A stretch of 64,000 nt of DNA from Micromonospora halophytica (GTDB lineage: Bacteria > Actinomycetota > Actinomycetes > Mycobacteriales > Micromonosporaceae), in NCBI RefSeq assembly GCF_900090245.1, contig NZ_FMDN01000023.1, forward strand, positions 1 through 64,000, read 5' to 3'. The notes under the pieces are model-generated. The model was given only the letters and a program-made list of their open reading frames with translations. It had not been told where the DNA came from and searched no databases. This document shows, piece after piece, positions 31,574 to 41,550 of this stretch; position 1 is the first letter of the stretch, and each line of letters starts with the position of its first letter. A program made the position numbers and the translations under genes.

Positions 31574-34500
31574 TCACCTCTCTGACGTGCTGCTGGGCGG
31601 CCCGTTCAGCGCAGCGCGCCACTCGGCGAGGTAGGTCCGGGTCACCTCGGTGTCGCGATGGTCAGGGCCGAGGAGGCGGACCTGGTCCTTCAGCACCTCG
31701 GTCAGGATGGTCACAGCGGTCGCGGGGGCGCCGGCCTTGCCGTGGAAGAAGCCCAGGTTGCGGCGGGAGGTGAGGACGCGGGGGTGATCAGGGCCGAGAA
31801 CCCGTTCCAGGTCGCGCAGAAGGTCGGTGAAGGCGGTCACGGCGCCTGCGGCGTCCCCGGAGCGCCCCCGCCAGTGGGCGAGTTCCTTGCGCGCCTGCAG
31901 CGTGTCGAGGTGATCGGGACCGTTGACGGCGATGCGGTCGTCCACCAGGTCGGCCATGGTCTTCAACGCGGCGGCGATGTCGCCGCTGCGGGCCTGCCAG
32001 TGGCCGAGGTCCTTGCGTGTCTTCATGGTGTCGCGGTGCCGGGGCCCGAGCAGGTCTAGCTGGAGTCGCAGGAGTTCCTCGAGGACTGTGACCGCTGCCC
32101 GGCCGTCGCCCGCGCGTCCGAGCCAGTCGGCGAGGTTCCTCTGGGTGGACAGGGTGGTGCGATGTCTGGGTCCCAGCACGCGCTGCTGATCGGAGAGAAC
32201 GTCGGCGTAGGCGTCCGCCGCGCCGCGCGCGTCCCGTGCCCGGCCGCGCCAGTAGGCCAGGCTCGCACGACTGGACAGCGTCGTCGGGTGATCGCGGGCC
32301 GAGGGTCCGCGTCCGGCTGTCCACCACGTCCGCGAGCGCGGCGGCCGCGCCTCGTGAGTCGCCGGCCTTACCCCGCCACGACGCCAGGTTGTTGCGTGCG
32401 GTGAGCGTGTCGGGGTGGTCCGGCCCGAACAGGACGACCAGGTCGGAGACGAGATCGGCAAGCTGCTCCGCCGCAGCCGAGGCGTCCCCGGACTTGCCGC
32501 GCCAGTGAGCCGCGGCGCTACGAGTGCCCAGGGTGTCCGGGTGGTCGGCACCGAGTACCGCTTCCTGGTTCGCGGCCAGGTCGGCGAGCGTGGCCGCGGC
32601 GCCTGCGGCGTCGCCGGAACGACCGGTCCACATCGCCTGGGTGCCTCGCACCGACAGGGTACGCGGATGGTCCGGGCCGAGCACGCGGGCGCTGACCGCC
32701 GCCAGCTCGGCAAGTGTGGACGCCGCAGCTCCGGCGTCGCCGACCATGCCCTGCCAGTGCGCCAACTCGATCCGGGCGATCAACGTGCGGGGGTCGTCCG
32801 GGCCCCACACGCGTGACCGGTCGGCGACGAGGCTGCGGAGGGTCGCGATCGCGCCGGCCGCGTCGCCTGCGCGGCCCTGCCATCGGGCGAGGTTGCCCCG
32901 AGTGGTCAGGATGTCGGGGCGGTCCGCGCCAAGCACACGGACCTGGTCGGCCAGCAACTCCTCCAGCGCGTCCCGGGCGCCGGCGGCATCACCTGCGAGC
33001 CCTTGCCAACGGGCCAGTTCGTGACGGGTGGCCAGGGTGTCGGGGTGGTCAGGGCCCTGCACCCGGACGCGGTCGGCCAGCAGGGCGCGGAACGCTTCGC
33101 GGGTCACACCGGCGTCTCGCAGGCCACGTCCCTGCCAGCGGATCAACTCGTGCCGGGCGGTGAAGGTGTCGGGGTGGTCCGGTCCCAGTGCCGCGGCGGC
33201 CCGCGCGGCCACTCGTTCGAAGTACGCGCGGGCGGAGTCGCTGAGTCGGGCCTCACCGAGCGCGCGGCCGGAGCTGAGCACCGCCGGGTGTACGCCGTCC
33301 ACGTACAGCGCGCTCTCGCTGTGCTCGGCAAGCGCGTCGAGGTTGGCCCGCAGTACGTGGGCCAGGGGCAGGTCGAGACCCGGCTGCGGCCACGCGTGTG
33401 CCAGGGCGTCGGCCGTGGCTCGGGCGAGCCGGACGCGGTTCTGGGCGCCGACACCGTCGCGCACGGATCTCTGAAGGACCCGGTGGACGCGTAGGGTGTG
33501 CCGGACCGAGCCCGGCGAGTACTCCACCAGACTGAGCTGATGCAGGTTCAACAACGCGTCGGACAGGTCGTCGACCGGCAGGTCCGGACCGTCCAGGTAC
33601 CGCAGAACGGGCTCGCTGGTCAGAACGGCAGCCGGGATCCCGTCCGGGCTGAGCATGGCGGCCACATCGAGCAAGGGTCGGGCGAGACCGGCCGGCTCCA
33701 GTTCGTCGGCGAGTTCGATCGACAGCGACCACGCCGCCGCGAGGGTGATCTTCTGGTCGTCGGGCAGGGCGCGTGGGCCGGGCAGCAGCCGGGTGAGGGT
33801 GCGTCCGTGGTCGGCGAGGCGCGCGCGGTAGGCCGTGCAGTCCAGTCGCTTGTTCACCATGTAGGGCACGGCCTGCGCCAGGGCGAGCGGCAGGTAGCCG
33901 AAGTCAGCCGCGAGCAGAGCGACCTGGTGGAGGTCGTCGGTGCGGCCGTAGTACGCGAGGCGTGACCGCAGATAGGACACCGCCTCGTCCGGGCTGTACA
34001 CGCTGAGGTCGATGCGCTGGCGGCCGGGACCCAGCAGGGCTGCGTCCCGGTTGCGGGTGGTGAGCACCGTCTGGCCGAGCGGGGTGGACGGCGGCCACAA
34101 CGCGGACAGGTCCGACGGGTGGGTGACGTCGTCCAGGACGATCAGCCACCGCTTGCCGTGGTCCTCGCTCAGCCAGCGGAGGAACCGGGTCGCGGCCTCC
34201 GCCAGGTCCATGCCCGGGGCTGCGTCGTCGATGTCGAGCCACGCGTTGGCGTACGCGGACTGGATCCACTCGGCGCGCCCGGCCGGCACCCAGACGAGCA
34301 GGTCGAGTTCGCCCGCATCCCAGCGCTGTCGGGCGTAGCGGGCAGCCAGTTGGGACTTGCCCACACCGCCCATGCCGGTGACGATCCGTACCCGGTCAGG
34401 AGCCGACCCGAGTTCGGTCAAGGCCGCACGGGCCTGGAAGAAGTCGGCCTCGCGGGGCAGGTCACCGACGCGGAGCGGCCAGGTGACCGGAGTGCGGGGA

Positions 34501-34727
34501 CGTTGGTGGACCAGAGTCAGACTCTCGATGTGTGCGTAGCCGCTGACCGCCAGGCCGCCGTCGAGCGCGATGGCGGGTCCGGTGTCGGACACCTCCACCC
34601 GGGCCACGGGTGGCTGTGCCCGGCGGCCGAGGAACCCGGTCACCGCCCTGCCGCCGTCACGAGCCTCGGCGTCACCTGTCTCCGCGACATGCACCGTAGG
34701 CTCCGGCGTACCGTCCATGTGGGCCAT
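31574..34727 (-). CDS. NB-ARC/TPR protein with a frameshift
   Basis: ATG 34727 starts a frame with an NB-ARC module (P-loop VTGMGGVGKSQLAARYARQ; WLIVLDDVTHPSDLSALWPP; LTTRNRDAALLG). Then comes a long array of about 42-residue TPR-like units, each ending in a motif like LGPDHPDTLATRHELARWQG. Near 32290-32300 one extra base in CCCGCGATC breaks the frame. The array resumes in the next frame (DHPTTLSSRASLAYWRGRA) and continues to the stop at 31574 (PPSSTSER). Without the frameshift the product is about 1050 residues. Either a sequencing error or an inactivating mutation. Such STAND proteins act in signalling or defence. It is downstream of a small membrane protein gene (20-bp gap). Confidence 0.8.
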
Positions 34728-34747
34728 ACGTGGTGTCCGAAAGCCGT

Positions 34748-35104
34748 TCAGTCGCCGTAGTCGATGCCGGTCGTGGCGCTGCTGCCCTTGCCGACCGCAG
34801 TCGCCTTGCCCGTCCGGCTGGCCCGGCTTGAGCCCGTGCCCTTGCCGCCGGGCCTGCGTACGCCGGTGACGACACGGCCACCTGACCGGCCGGTGCCTTC
34901 GCCGGTCCGGGATGCCCGATCGTTCGGGCCGCCGGCGGTCCGCTGGAACAGCCCCCACAGCAGTGCCAGGACCCCGGCCCCGGCCTGGACCGATGCGCCC
35001 ACCATCTGGCCCTTGTCGGGATTTCCCAACAGCCAGACCAGTGGCGTGGAGAGAATGACAGCCGTCGCGATGATGATGGTGGCGGTCTTCCATGCCTGGG
35101 ACAC
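34748..35104 (-). CDS. Small two-helix membrane protein upstream of the NB-ARC/TPR gene
   Basis: 118 residues from ATG 35104, preceded by GGGAGG. Two hydrophobic helices (TATIIIATAVILSTPLVWLLG and ASVQAGAGVLALLWGLFQ) are followed by a low-complexity tail of about 65 residues rich in Gly, Arg, Ser and Thr. The same strand and a 20-bp gap imply co-transcription with the STAND protein, possibly as its membrane partner. No family recognised. Confidence 0.65.
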   Translation of the reverse strand: MSQAWKTATIIIATAVILSTPLVWLLGNPDKGQMVGASVQAGAGVLALLWGLFQRTAGGPNDRASRTGEGTGRSGGRVVTGVRRPGGKGTGSSRASRTGKATAVGKGSSATTGIDYGD

Positions 35105-35313
35105 GATATCCCTCCCATCTCTGTGGATGGTCGCTACCGGAAGTGCGGGGTGACTCGCCTTGGTGACAGCTGGTATCCAGGCTACGTCAATTCTGCGCAG
35201 GCCGGTTCGTTCCTCTGCGCGGCGGCTGTCCTGGCCGGGCGATTCGCGCCCGACACATCAGGAATCTGATATTTGATGTGGGTGGCCGGCCACTCCGATG
35301 TGTCCTGTTTCCG

Positions 35314-36194
35314 TCACTCGGCCAGATGACCGTCGGGCGGCTGGGGCGGCGAGATCCAGGTGACCATCACGACCGAGATGATCATGAGGAGGAACCACGA
35401 CGCGAGCTTCTCCGGTGACACCGGGTGCCAACCGTCGAGCTGGCTCGGGTAGAGCCACGCGTTCGACCAGGTGGCGATGTTCTCGGCCAGCCAGATGAAG
35501 AAGGCGACCAGGAGGAAGGCCAGCAGGAGCGGCATGCGCCACCGGAACCGGAATATCCGGAAGTGCATGACGCAGCGTCCGAACACGAGCGCGACGACGG
35601 TGACGAGCAGCCACCGGGCGTCGAAGAGGTAGTGGTTGGTGAAGAAGTTGGCGTAGATCGCCGCGGCGACCACGGCTGTCGTCCAGCGCTTCGGGTAGCG
35701 CGCGAAACGCAGGTCGAACAACGGTTGACCCGCACCATGTAGGAGCCGACCGCGGCGTACATGAAGCCGCTGAACAGGGGCACCCCACCGAGCCGCAGCA
35801 CGCCGTCGGAGGCGTACGACCACGAGCCGACGTGAGTCTTGAACACCTCCATCACCGTGCCGACGAGGTGGAACAGAATCACCACCCGCAGTTCGCGTAG
35901 TGTTTCCAGGCGTCCGGCGACCATGGCGATCTGGATGGCGACCGCGGCGAGAGTCAGCACGTCGTTGCGGGCGAGTGCCGCGTCTTGCGGGTACCAGAGA
36001 TGCGCCGCGAGGATGACCGCCAGCATCGCGGCGCCGAACACGCACGCCCAGGCCTGTTTGAGCCCGAAGACCGCGAACTCGGTCAGCCAGCCGGCCGCTC
36101 CGCGCCGGGGCAGCCGTGCCAGGATCGCGCGGAAGCGGGCGTCGACCGCCCGTTCGGTCGTGGTCAGGGCGGCGGGTCCGGAGGGAGTACGCAC
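35314..36194 (-). CDS. DUF817-family membrane protein, frameshifted
   Basis: ATG 36194 opens a multi-helix frame (TEFAVFGLKQAWACVFGAAML, GTVMEVFKTHVGSWSYASDG, RLGGVPLFSGFMYAAVGSYM). At about 35720-35726 the frame is lost: VRV-N is followed in the next frame by LFDLRFARYPKRW, ANFFTNHYLFDARW, FGRCVMHFRIFRFRWRMPLLL and FIWLAENIATWSNAWLYP, ending at 35314. A single missing C in GTCAACCG would explain it. DUF817 proteins have about 270 residues and seven or so helices; some resemble carotenoid-related enzymes. Intact if the base is a sequencing error, otherwise a pseudogene. Function unknown. Confidence 0.75.
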
Positions 36195-36260
36195 CGCCTG
36201 GACGCTATCCTGCCGACGCAGGTCGACCTGGCCCGGCGTGGGTCCAGGGGCTGCGATGTC

Positions 36261-37112
36261 TCAGCGCAGCCGCCGGGCGGCGAACCGCGCCGGCGGGTCG
36301 GCGATCACGTCCTGGGCGGCGATCAGCTGGAGCTCCCGTGTGCCCGCCGCCAGGGTGGCCTCGAAGACCGCGAAGATCGAGGCGGTGGTGCGCTCCAGCG
36401 CCAAGGCAGGCGAGCCGGTCGTGAACAGGTGAGCCAGGTACAGCGCCGCGGTGACGTCGCCGCCACCGTTCGGGCTGATCGGCAGCAGGGGGGTGGTCAC
36501 CACCCAGGCGCCCTGGTCGGAGACGGCCACCACCTCCAGCGACCCCTGCGGGACGTCACCGTGGAGCACACTGGTGACCAGAACGTGGCACGGCCCCGTG
36601 GCGCGGACGACGTCGACCGCCTCCAGCAGTTCCGCGAGCGACGTCGTCGTACGGCCGGCGAGGAAGTCCAGCTCGAACTGGTTGGGGGTGATGATGTCGG
36701 CTCGCGGGACGACCTCGTCGCGCAGGTACTCCGGGATGCCCGGTCGGACGAACATGCCCCGGCCGACGTCGCCCATCACCGGGTCGCAGCAGTAGACCGC
36801 GTCCGGGTTGGCCGCCTTCACCTTCTCCACCGCGTCGAGGATCACCGCACCCATCGCCGGGTCGCCCTGATAGCCCGAGAGCACGGCGTCGGCACTGCCG
36901 AGGACCCCACGCTCGGCGATGCCGGCGATCACCTCGGCGACGTCGGCCGGCGCCAGCAGCGGCCCGCGCCACGCGCCGTACCCGGTGTGGTTGGAGAAAT
37001 GGACGGTCAGCACCGGCCAGACATCGTGGCCGAGGCGCTGGAGAGGGAACACGGCCGCCGAGTTGCCGACGTGGCCGTAGGCGACCGACGACTGGATGGA
37101 CAGGATCTGCAC
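36261..37112 (-). CDS. pdxY: Pyridoxal kinase
   Basis: 283 residues from ATG 37112. Ribokinase-like PdxY/PdxK features: MQILSIQSSVAYGHVGNSAA at the start, HFSNHTGYGAWRG, VLSGYQGD, YCCDPVMGDVGRGMFV, DIITPNQFELDFL, and the anion-hole motif GGGDVTAALYLAHL near the C-terminus. It phosphorylates pyridoxal with ATP in vitamin B6 salvage. Single gene, following the DUF817 gene region. Confidence 0.93.
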   Translation of the reverse strand: MQILSIQSSVAYGHVGNSAAVFPLQRLGHDVWPVLTVHFSNHTGYGAWRGPLLAPADVAEVIAGIAERGVLGSADAVLSGYQGDPAMGAVILDAVEKVKAANPDAVYCCDPVMGDVGRGMFVRPGIPEYLRDEVVPRADIITPNQFELDFLAGRTTTSLAELLEAVDVVRATGPCHVLVTSVLHGDVPQGSLEVVAVSDQGAWVVTTPLLPISPNGGGDVTAALYLAHLFTTGSPALALERTTASIFAVFEATLAAGTRELQLIAAQDVIADPPARFAARRLR

Positions 37113-37207
37113 CCCGTCATCATGACGGTTGCGCAGGCCAGTGCCTCCACCGGAAGCCGCGAATCGCCGGGGGACCGGCTCTTACGCCATGATCACTCGG
37201 TCGGCCG

Positions 37208-39301
37208 CTACTCCAGTGACGGGGAGGGGAAGGAGTCGGTGCCGTCGGTCGGTGGTCGGACGGGGCGATGGCGGGCGAAGGCGTCGACCTTTCCCCAGCG
37301 GCCGGGAATGTCGAGGAGCGCGATCCGCCCGAAGCCGGGCGGTAGGGCCGGACTGACGGCGAGGTGCCCTTCGTGCGGGTCCATCCCGAGCATGGTGCGG
37401 ATGAGGAGCAGGGACGCCCCGCTGGACCAGGCCTGAGGGCTGCCGGCGGTGGGGTAGCGCACCGGGTACCGGGTCGTCTGGCGGTCGAACCCGCCGAAGG
37501 CTTCGGGGAGGCGGCCGTGGAAGTAGGTGGCGGCGTCGATGATGCCCTTGGCGATGCGTCCGGCTTCGGTGGCGAACCCGTATCGGCGCAGGCCCCAGGC
37601 GATGAACGAGTTGTCGAACGGCCAGACGGTGCCGTTGTGGTAGCCGAGTGGGTTGTAGCGGCTCTGGCCCTCGGCGAGGGTGCGTACTCCCCAACCGGAG
37701 AACAACGCGGGGCTCATCAGGTGCTCGACAACCCGTGGTGCCCGGTCCGGGGGCACGATGCCGCTCCACAGCAGGTGCCCGATGTTGGAGGACAGGGCGT
37801 CCACGGGTGTGCCGTCGTGGTCGAGGGCGAGGGCGTAGTAGCCGCGCTCGTCGAGCCAGAAGTCCCGGTTGAAGCGGTCCTTCAACGCCGCCGCCTCCTG
37901 TTCGAGGCGGTCGGCGCAGGCGGGGTCGTCCCAGAACGTACGCGCGAGGCGGGCCCCACGGGTCTTGGCGTCGTAGGCGTAGCCCTGCACCTCGCAGGTG
38001 GCCCGGGGGAAGCCCGGCAGTCTGCCGTCGGAATAGGAGATGCTGTCCCAGGAGTCCTTCCAGCACTGGTTCTCCAGGCCGGTGGCCTGGTTGCGTCGTT
38101 CGTACCAGACGTAGCCGGTGGAGGTGAGGTCCGCGTGCTGGTCGATCCAGTCCAGGGCCGCCCGGGCCTCCTGCTCGAGTTCTCTCACCAGCGCCGCGTC
38201 GCCGGTCCACCGTTCGTACTCGTCGAGCAGCACCACGAACAGCGGTGAGGCGTCCACGGTGCCGTAGTACGGCGAGTGGGGCTGTTCCTCGAAGGCGGCC
38301 GATTCGCCGTAGCGCAGCTCGTGCAGGATTCGGCCGGGATCCGCGTCCAGGATGTCGTCTCGGCGGACGCCCTGCAGCGCGCCGAGGATCCGCAGTGTCG
38401 GTGGGGTCAGCGACGGCGTGACATGCAGGGTCTGCAGGCAGGTCAGCAGGCTGTCGCGGCCGAACAGGGTCATGAACCAGGGCAGCCCGGCCGCCGGCAC
38501 GGTCGCGCCGCCGAGGGACAGCGGTGCGAAGCGCAGCGCTGCCAGGTCCACGAGGCTGCGGTGGTACACCTGCTGCAACGCGGTGTTGTCGGTGTCCAAC
38601 TGCGGGTCCGCCGCGATCCACGCGCGTACGGTGTCCGGCAGGGTCGACTCGTCCGGGCGCAGCTTGCGTACCGCGTCACGCCAGTCGCGGCCGTCCGGAC
38701 GCGGCGCGCGCATGGTGGCCCGTAGTTGTGTGGACCAGTGCTGTCCGGGCGGCAGCCGAAGCTGGAACCGCATGCCGTGCGGATCGACGGTGGCCGGCTC
38801 GCTCGCCGTCACGGACACTTCCCGCTGGAATGTGCCGCGCCGGTAGCCCAACGTGAGTTCATTGGCCTCGATCTGGGTGTAGTGGCTGCCGGCCTTCTCG
38901 CGGATGTCGAACTTGATGTCGAAGATGTCGGCGAAGTCTGCGGCCACTTCCAGCCGTACGTCGAGGTCGGCGTCCCGCACGCCGTAGTTGAACACCGTCA
39001 GCGACTCGCTCAGCTCCGGGCCGATCCGGCGGCGGCGGATCGCCGAGACGTCAGCCTCCACGTAGTCGACCTGCCCACCTGGCACCAGGAAGAACGCCAC
39101 CTCGTAGTACTGGCTGTCGTCCACCGACAGCGCGGTCATCCGTTCCCCGTTGATGGTGAGGACCCACCGGGACAGGTAGCGGGTGTCGGCGGTGAACAGA
39201 CCCACCGGGGTGGCGGGCGCGGCGTCCACGTCACCGCTGGGATCCGACACGATGAACGTGTTGCCGTCGATGCACGACACGGTGCCCGGGATGTCCCTCA
39301 T
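37208..39301 (-). CDS. Glycogen debranching-type amylo-alpha-1,6-glucosidase
   Basis: 697 residues from ATG 39301, with GGAGG seven bases upstream. The N-terminal beta-sandwich (GDE_N_bis type) has GLFTADTRYLSRW and a YVEADVSAIRRRRIG region. The C-terminal (alpha/alpha)6 barrel has LPWFMTLFGRDSLLTCLQTL (catalytic-type Asp), ENQCWKDSWDSISYSDG, and YHNGTVWPFDNSFIAWGLRRYG (acid/base Glu/Asp region). This matches glycogen-debranching/GH15-like proteins annotated as amylo-alpha-1,6-glucosidase; the true substrate may be another alpha-glucan or glycoside. It overlaps the regulatory space of the SCP2 gene 4 bp upstream and is co-transcribed with it. Confidence 0.88.
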   Translation of the reverse strand: MRDIPGTVSCIDGNTFIVSDPSGDVDAAPATPVGLFTADTRYLSRWVLTINGERMTALSVDDSQYYEVAFFLVPGGQVDYVEADVSAIRRRRIGPELSESLTVFNYGVRDADLDVRLEVAADFADIFDIKFDIREKAGSHYTQIEANELTLGYRRGTFQREVSVTASEPATVDPHGMRFQLRLPPGQHWSTQLRATMRAPRPDGRDWRDAVRKLRPDESTLPDTVRAWIAADPQLDTDNTALQQVYHRSLVDLAALRFAPLSLGGATVPAAGLPWFMTLFGRDSLLTCLQTLHVTPSLTPPTLRILGALQGVRRDDILDADPGRILHELRYGESAAFEEQPHSPYYGTVDASPLFVVLLDEYERWTGDAALVRELEQEARAALDWIDQHADLTSTGYVWYERRNQATGLENQCWKDSWDSISYSDGRLPGFPRATCEVQGYAYDAKTRGARLARTFWDDPACADRLEQEAAALKDRFNRDFWLDERGYYALALDHDGTPVDALSSNIGHLLWSGIVPPDRAPRVVEHLMSPALFSGWGVRTLAEGQSRYNPLGYHNGTVWPFDNSFIAWGLRRYGFATEAGRIAKGIIDAATYFHGRLPEAFGGFDRQTTRYPVRYPTAGSPQAWSSGASLLLIRTMLGMDPHEGHLAVSPALPPGFGRIALLDIPGRWGKVDAFARHRPVRPPTDGTDSFPSPSLE

Positions 39302-39305
39302 TTCG

Positions 39306-39668
39306 TCACCTCCGGGCCCAGGGGTGCCCGACCTCGCGTGCGGCGGCCGGTGAGGGGAACAGCCGCCCCATCCGGAGTGCCAGCGCAAGATCCCCGTCGA
39401 CCAGGATCTCGCCGCGCAGCATCGCCGACAGGCCGTTGAGCTCGCCCCGGACCATCGCCTCCGCGACCTCCGTGGAAAGCTTGAGGACAGCCTGCGCGGG
39501 ACCGTCACCAGGTGTCACCCGCAACTGGCCATGATCAATGCTTAGCAGCCACTGCCGCAGTCGATCGCCGTCACGGATGTCGAACCGGACGCTGCCGTGC
39601 ACCTTGCAGAGTCGCGGATCGTGCCCCACGTCCGCCAGTTGCTCGAAGAACGCGTCGGTCACCGGCAT
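39306..39668 (-). CDS. SCP2 sterol-binding-domain protein
   Basis: 120 residues from ATG 39668. It is an SCP2-like fold with SVRFDIRDGDRLRQWLLSIDHGQLRVTPGD, AVLKLSTEVAEAMVRGELN, and AMLRGEILVDGDLALALRMGRLF. SCP2 domains bind hydrophobic ligands. It is cotranscribed with the debranching-type gene (4 bp between stop and start), a pairing of unknown meaning. Confidence 0.8.
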   Translation of the reverse strand: MPVTDAFFEQLADVGHDPRLCKVHGSVRFDIRDGDRLRQWLLSIDHGQLRVTPGDGPAQAVLKLSTEVAEAMVRGELNGLSAMLRGEILVDGDLALALRMGRLFPSPAAAREVGHPWARR

Positions 39669-39897
39669 ACGACCTCCAGCCCTTCTGCCGAGCGTGCAGA
39701 CCGCCGCATACCCGCCCGAACCGGAGGGCTAACCCGTGGCACCTGGTCGGTGCAGAGGATCAAGGGTTGACACCCGCCCCACAATTTCGAACTCGGGGCG
39801 GCGATCGACCGGGCTTACCGCTTCCCCGCCACCTCACCGGTGCGGGTATCGCCGAACTGGCCGCGGTTCCGGAACCCTCGCCGAGGTTCGTACTCTC

Positions 39898-40452
39898 GTG
39901 GCCGTGAAGACACGAGTGCCTGTGCTGATGGCCGTACTCGGTGCGTCCGTCGCGATGCTGCTGGTCGTCGGGTGCGCCGCCGCCATCCTGTCCGTCCGCG
40001 ACGATCCGGACGACGTGAGCGCGTGTCAGGACTCGGTGCGCGCCGGGGAAGCGAAGGTCCGCACCGACCGCTGGAATCCGCCGCAGGAGATGCCGGGCCT
40101 CGGCGACTACCCGGAGATCCACTGGCAGGTACGCGCCCTGGGCAACCCCTGCACCAGAGCGCCGGGTCCGACGGACTGGGTGTACCAGGGTGTGGTCAGG
40201 CTGCGGTCGGAGGACGCGCGGCGGTTGGCGGAGCGATACGAGTTCGTGCCGTACGCGTCTGCCGATCCGGGTGGACTTCCGTACTCGGGCAGCCCTGCGG
40301 ACGCATGGCCGGCTCTCGTACCGTTCCTGCCGCCGCAGCCGCGGTGGCTGCACAGCAGGTCGTACAACGAGGGGAGTCCGTCCACCCGGTGGCGGGTCGC
40401 GTTCCTGGATGTCGAGCAGCGGACGCTCTTCTTCATGCTGCGCGACCACTAG
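39898..40452 (+). CDS. Hypothetical membrane-anchored or lipoprotein-like protein
   Basis: 184 residues from GTG 39898 (GAGG about 11 bases upstream; GTG 39904 and ATG 39928 are alternatives). One N-terminal hydrophobic segment (VPVLMAVLGASVAMLLVVG) is followed by a Cys (VVGCAAAI), so it may be a lipoprotein or a signal anchor. The outside part has two further Cys (SACQDSV, GNPCTRAP) and Trp/Pro-rich stretches (PEIHWQV, DWVYQGVVRL, WPALVPFLPPQPRW). No family recognised. Confidence 0.6.
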   Translation: MAVKTRVPVLMAVLGASVAMLLVVGCAAAILSVRDDPDDVSACQDSVRAGEAKVRTDRWNPPQEMPGLGDYPEIHWQVRALGNPCTRAPGPTDWVYQGVVRLRSEDARRLAERYEFVPYASADPGGLPYSGSPADAWPALVPFLPPQPRWLHSRSYNEGSPSTRWRVAFLDVEQRTLFFMLRDH

Positions 40453-40487
40453 TGTCGCGGGTCCGCCACAGCCACCCCGACCGACCG

Positions 40488-41444
40488 TCACGTTTCTGAT
40501 GCGGGCCAGGCGCTGCGGAAGGTGCGACGGTAGGCGTCCGGAGGTACACCGACGGTGCGGTTGAAGTGTCGGCGCAGCGTCGTGGCGGTTCCCATGCCGG
40601 CCGCCTCGGCGATGGCGTCGATGCTGTCGTCGGTGTTCTCCAGCAACTCCTGGGCGCGGCGGATCCGCTGCGTCGACAGCCACTGCAACGGGGTGACGCC
40701 TGTTGCCGACCTGAAGTGGCGGGCCAGGTTGCGCGAACTCATGTTCGCCCGGCGGGCCAGGTCCTCCACGGTCAGCGGACGGTTCAGCCGTTGCATCGCC
40801 CAGGGGAACAGGTCGGCGAGGGGATGGTCGTCGCGGGCGGGCACCGGGGTGGTGACGAACTGGGCCTGGCCGCCGGCGCGATGCGGCGGCACGACCAGGC
40901 GGCGGGCGACGGCGTTGGCGACCGTCGAGCCGTGGTCACGGCGGATCAGGTGCAGGCACAGGTCGATCGCGGCGGCTTTGCCGGCGGAGGCGAGCACGTC
41001 GCCGTTGTCGACGTAGAGCACGTCCGGGTCGACCTTCACTCGGGGATGGCGGGCGGCCAGCGCCTCGGTGTGGGCCCAGTGCGTGGTCGCGTGCCGCCCG
41101 TCCAGCACCCCGGCGGCGGCCAGCACAAACGCGCCGGTGCACAGCGAGACCATCCGGGCGCCCGCCTCGTGGGCCGCGCGGACGGCGTCGAGCAGGTCGG
41201 GTGGCAACTTCGCGTCGATGTCTGCCACGGCAGGGACGATCACGGTGTCGGCGTGGGCGAGCCGGTCCAACCCGTCGTCAGGTTCCATCCGGAATCTGCC
41301 GATCCGAACCGGGCCCGGGCCACAGACCACGAGGTCGTACCACGGGTCTGCCAGGCCGGAGGGGTCCCGCGCGAAGACCTCGCAGGCCAGGGCGAGCTCG
41401 AAGTGCAGCATCCCGTCGGTGGCGGCGAGCGCGACAGTGGCCAT
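40488..41444 (-). CDS. GlxA-type AraC-family regulator with a DJ-1/PfpI domain
   Basis: 318 residues from ATG 41444; an upstream start adds seven residues. The N-terminal DJ-1-like domain (VALAATDGMLHFELALACEVF, the nucleophile-elbow motif MVSLCTGAFVLAAAGVLDG, and WAHTEALAARHP) is followed by two AraC helix-turn-helices (LTVEDLARRANMSSRNLARHF, DDSIDAIAEAAGMGTATTLRRHF). It probably senses a small metabolite. It is divergent from the saccharopine-dehydrogenase-like gene at 41551 across 106 bp, which is the likely target. Confidence 0.88.
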   Translation of the reverse strand: MATVALAATDGMLHFELALACEVFARDPSGLADPWYDLVVCGPGPVRIGRFRMEPDDGLDRLAHADTVIVPAVADIDAKLPPDLLDAVRAAHEAGARMVSLCTGAFVLAAAGVLDGRHATTHWAHTEALAARHPRVKVDPDVLYVDNGDVLASAGKAAAIDLCLHLIRRDHGSTVANAVARRLVVPPHRAGGQAQFVTTPVPARDDHPLADLFPWAMQRLNRPLTVEDLARRANMSSRNLARHFRSATGVTPLQWLSTQRIRRAQELLENTDDSIDAIAEAAGMGTATTLRRHFNRTVGVPPDAYRRTFRSAWPASET

Positions 41445-41550
41445 GTCCGAAATTGTACGGGGCATGGCATTCCAGACACTGGTCCGGCGCTGGTCGCTGC
41501 TGGGAGGGTCTCCTCAGCCGATCTTTCGAGCAGCACGGGAGGAACCGCAG

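Noticed and set aside
32285..32305. Programmed ribosomal frameshift in the NB-ARC/TPR gene
   Set aside because: No slippery heptamer or downstream structure stands out; a single extra base explains it.
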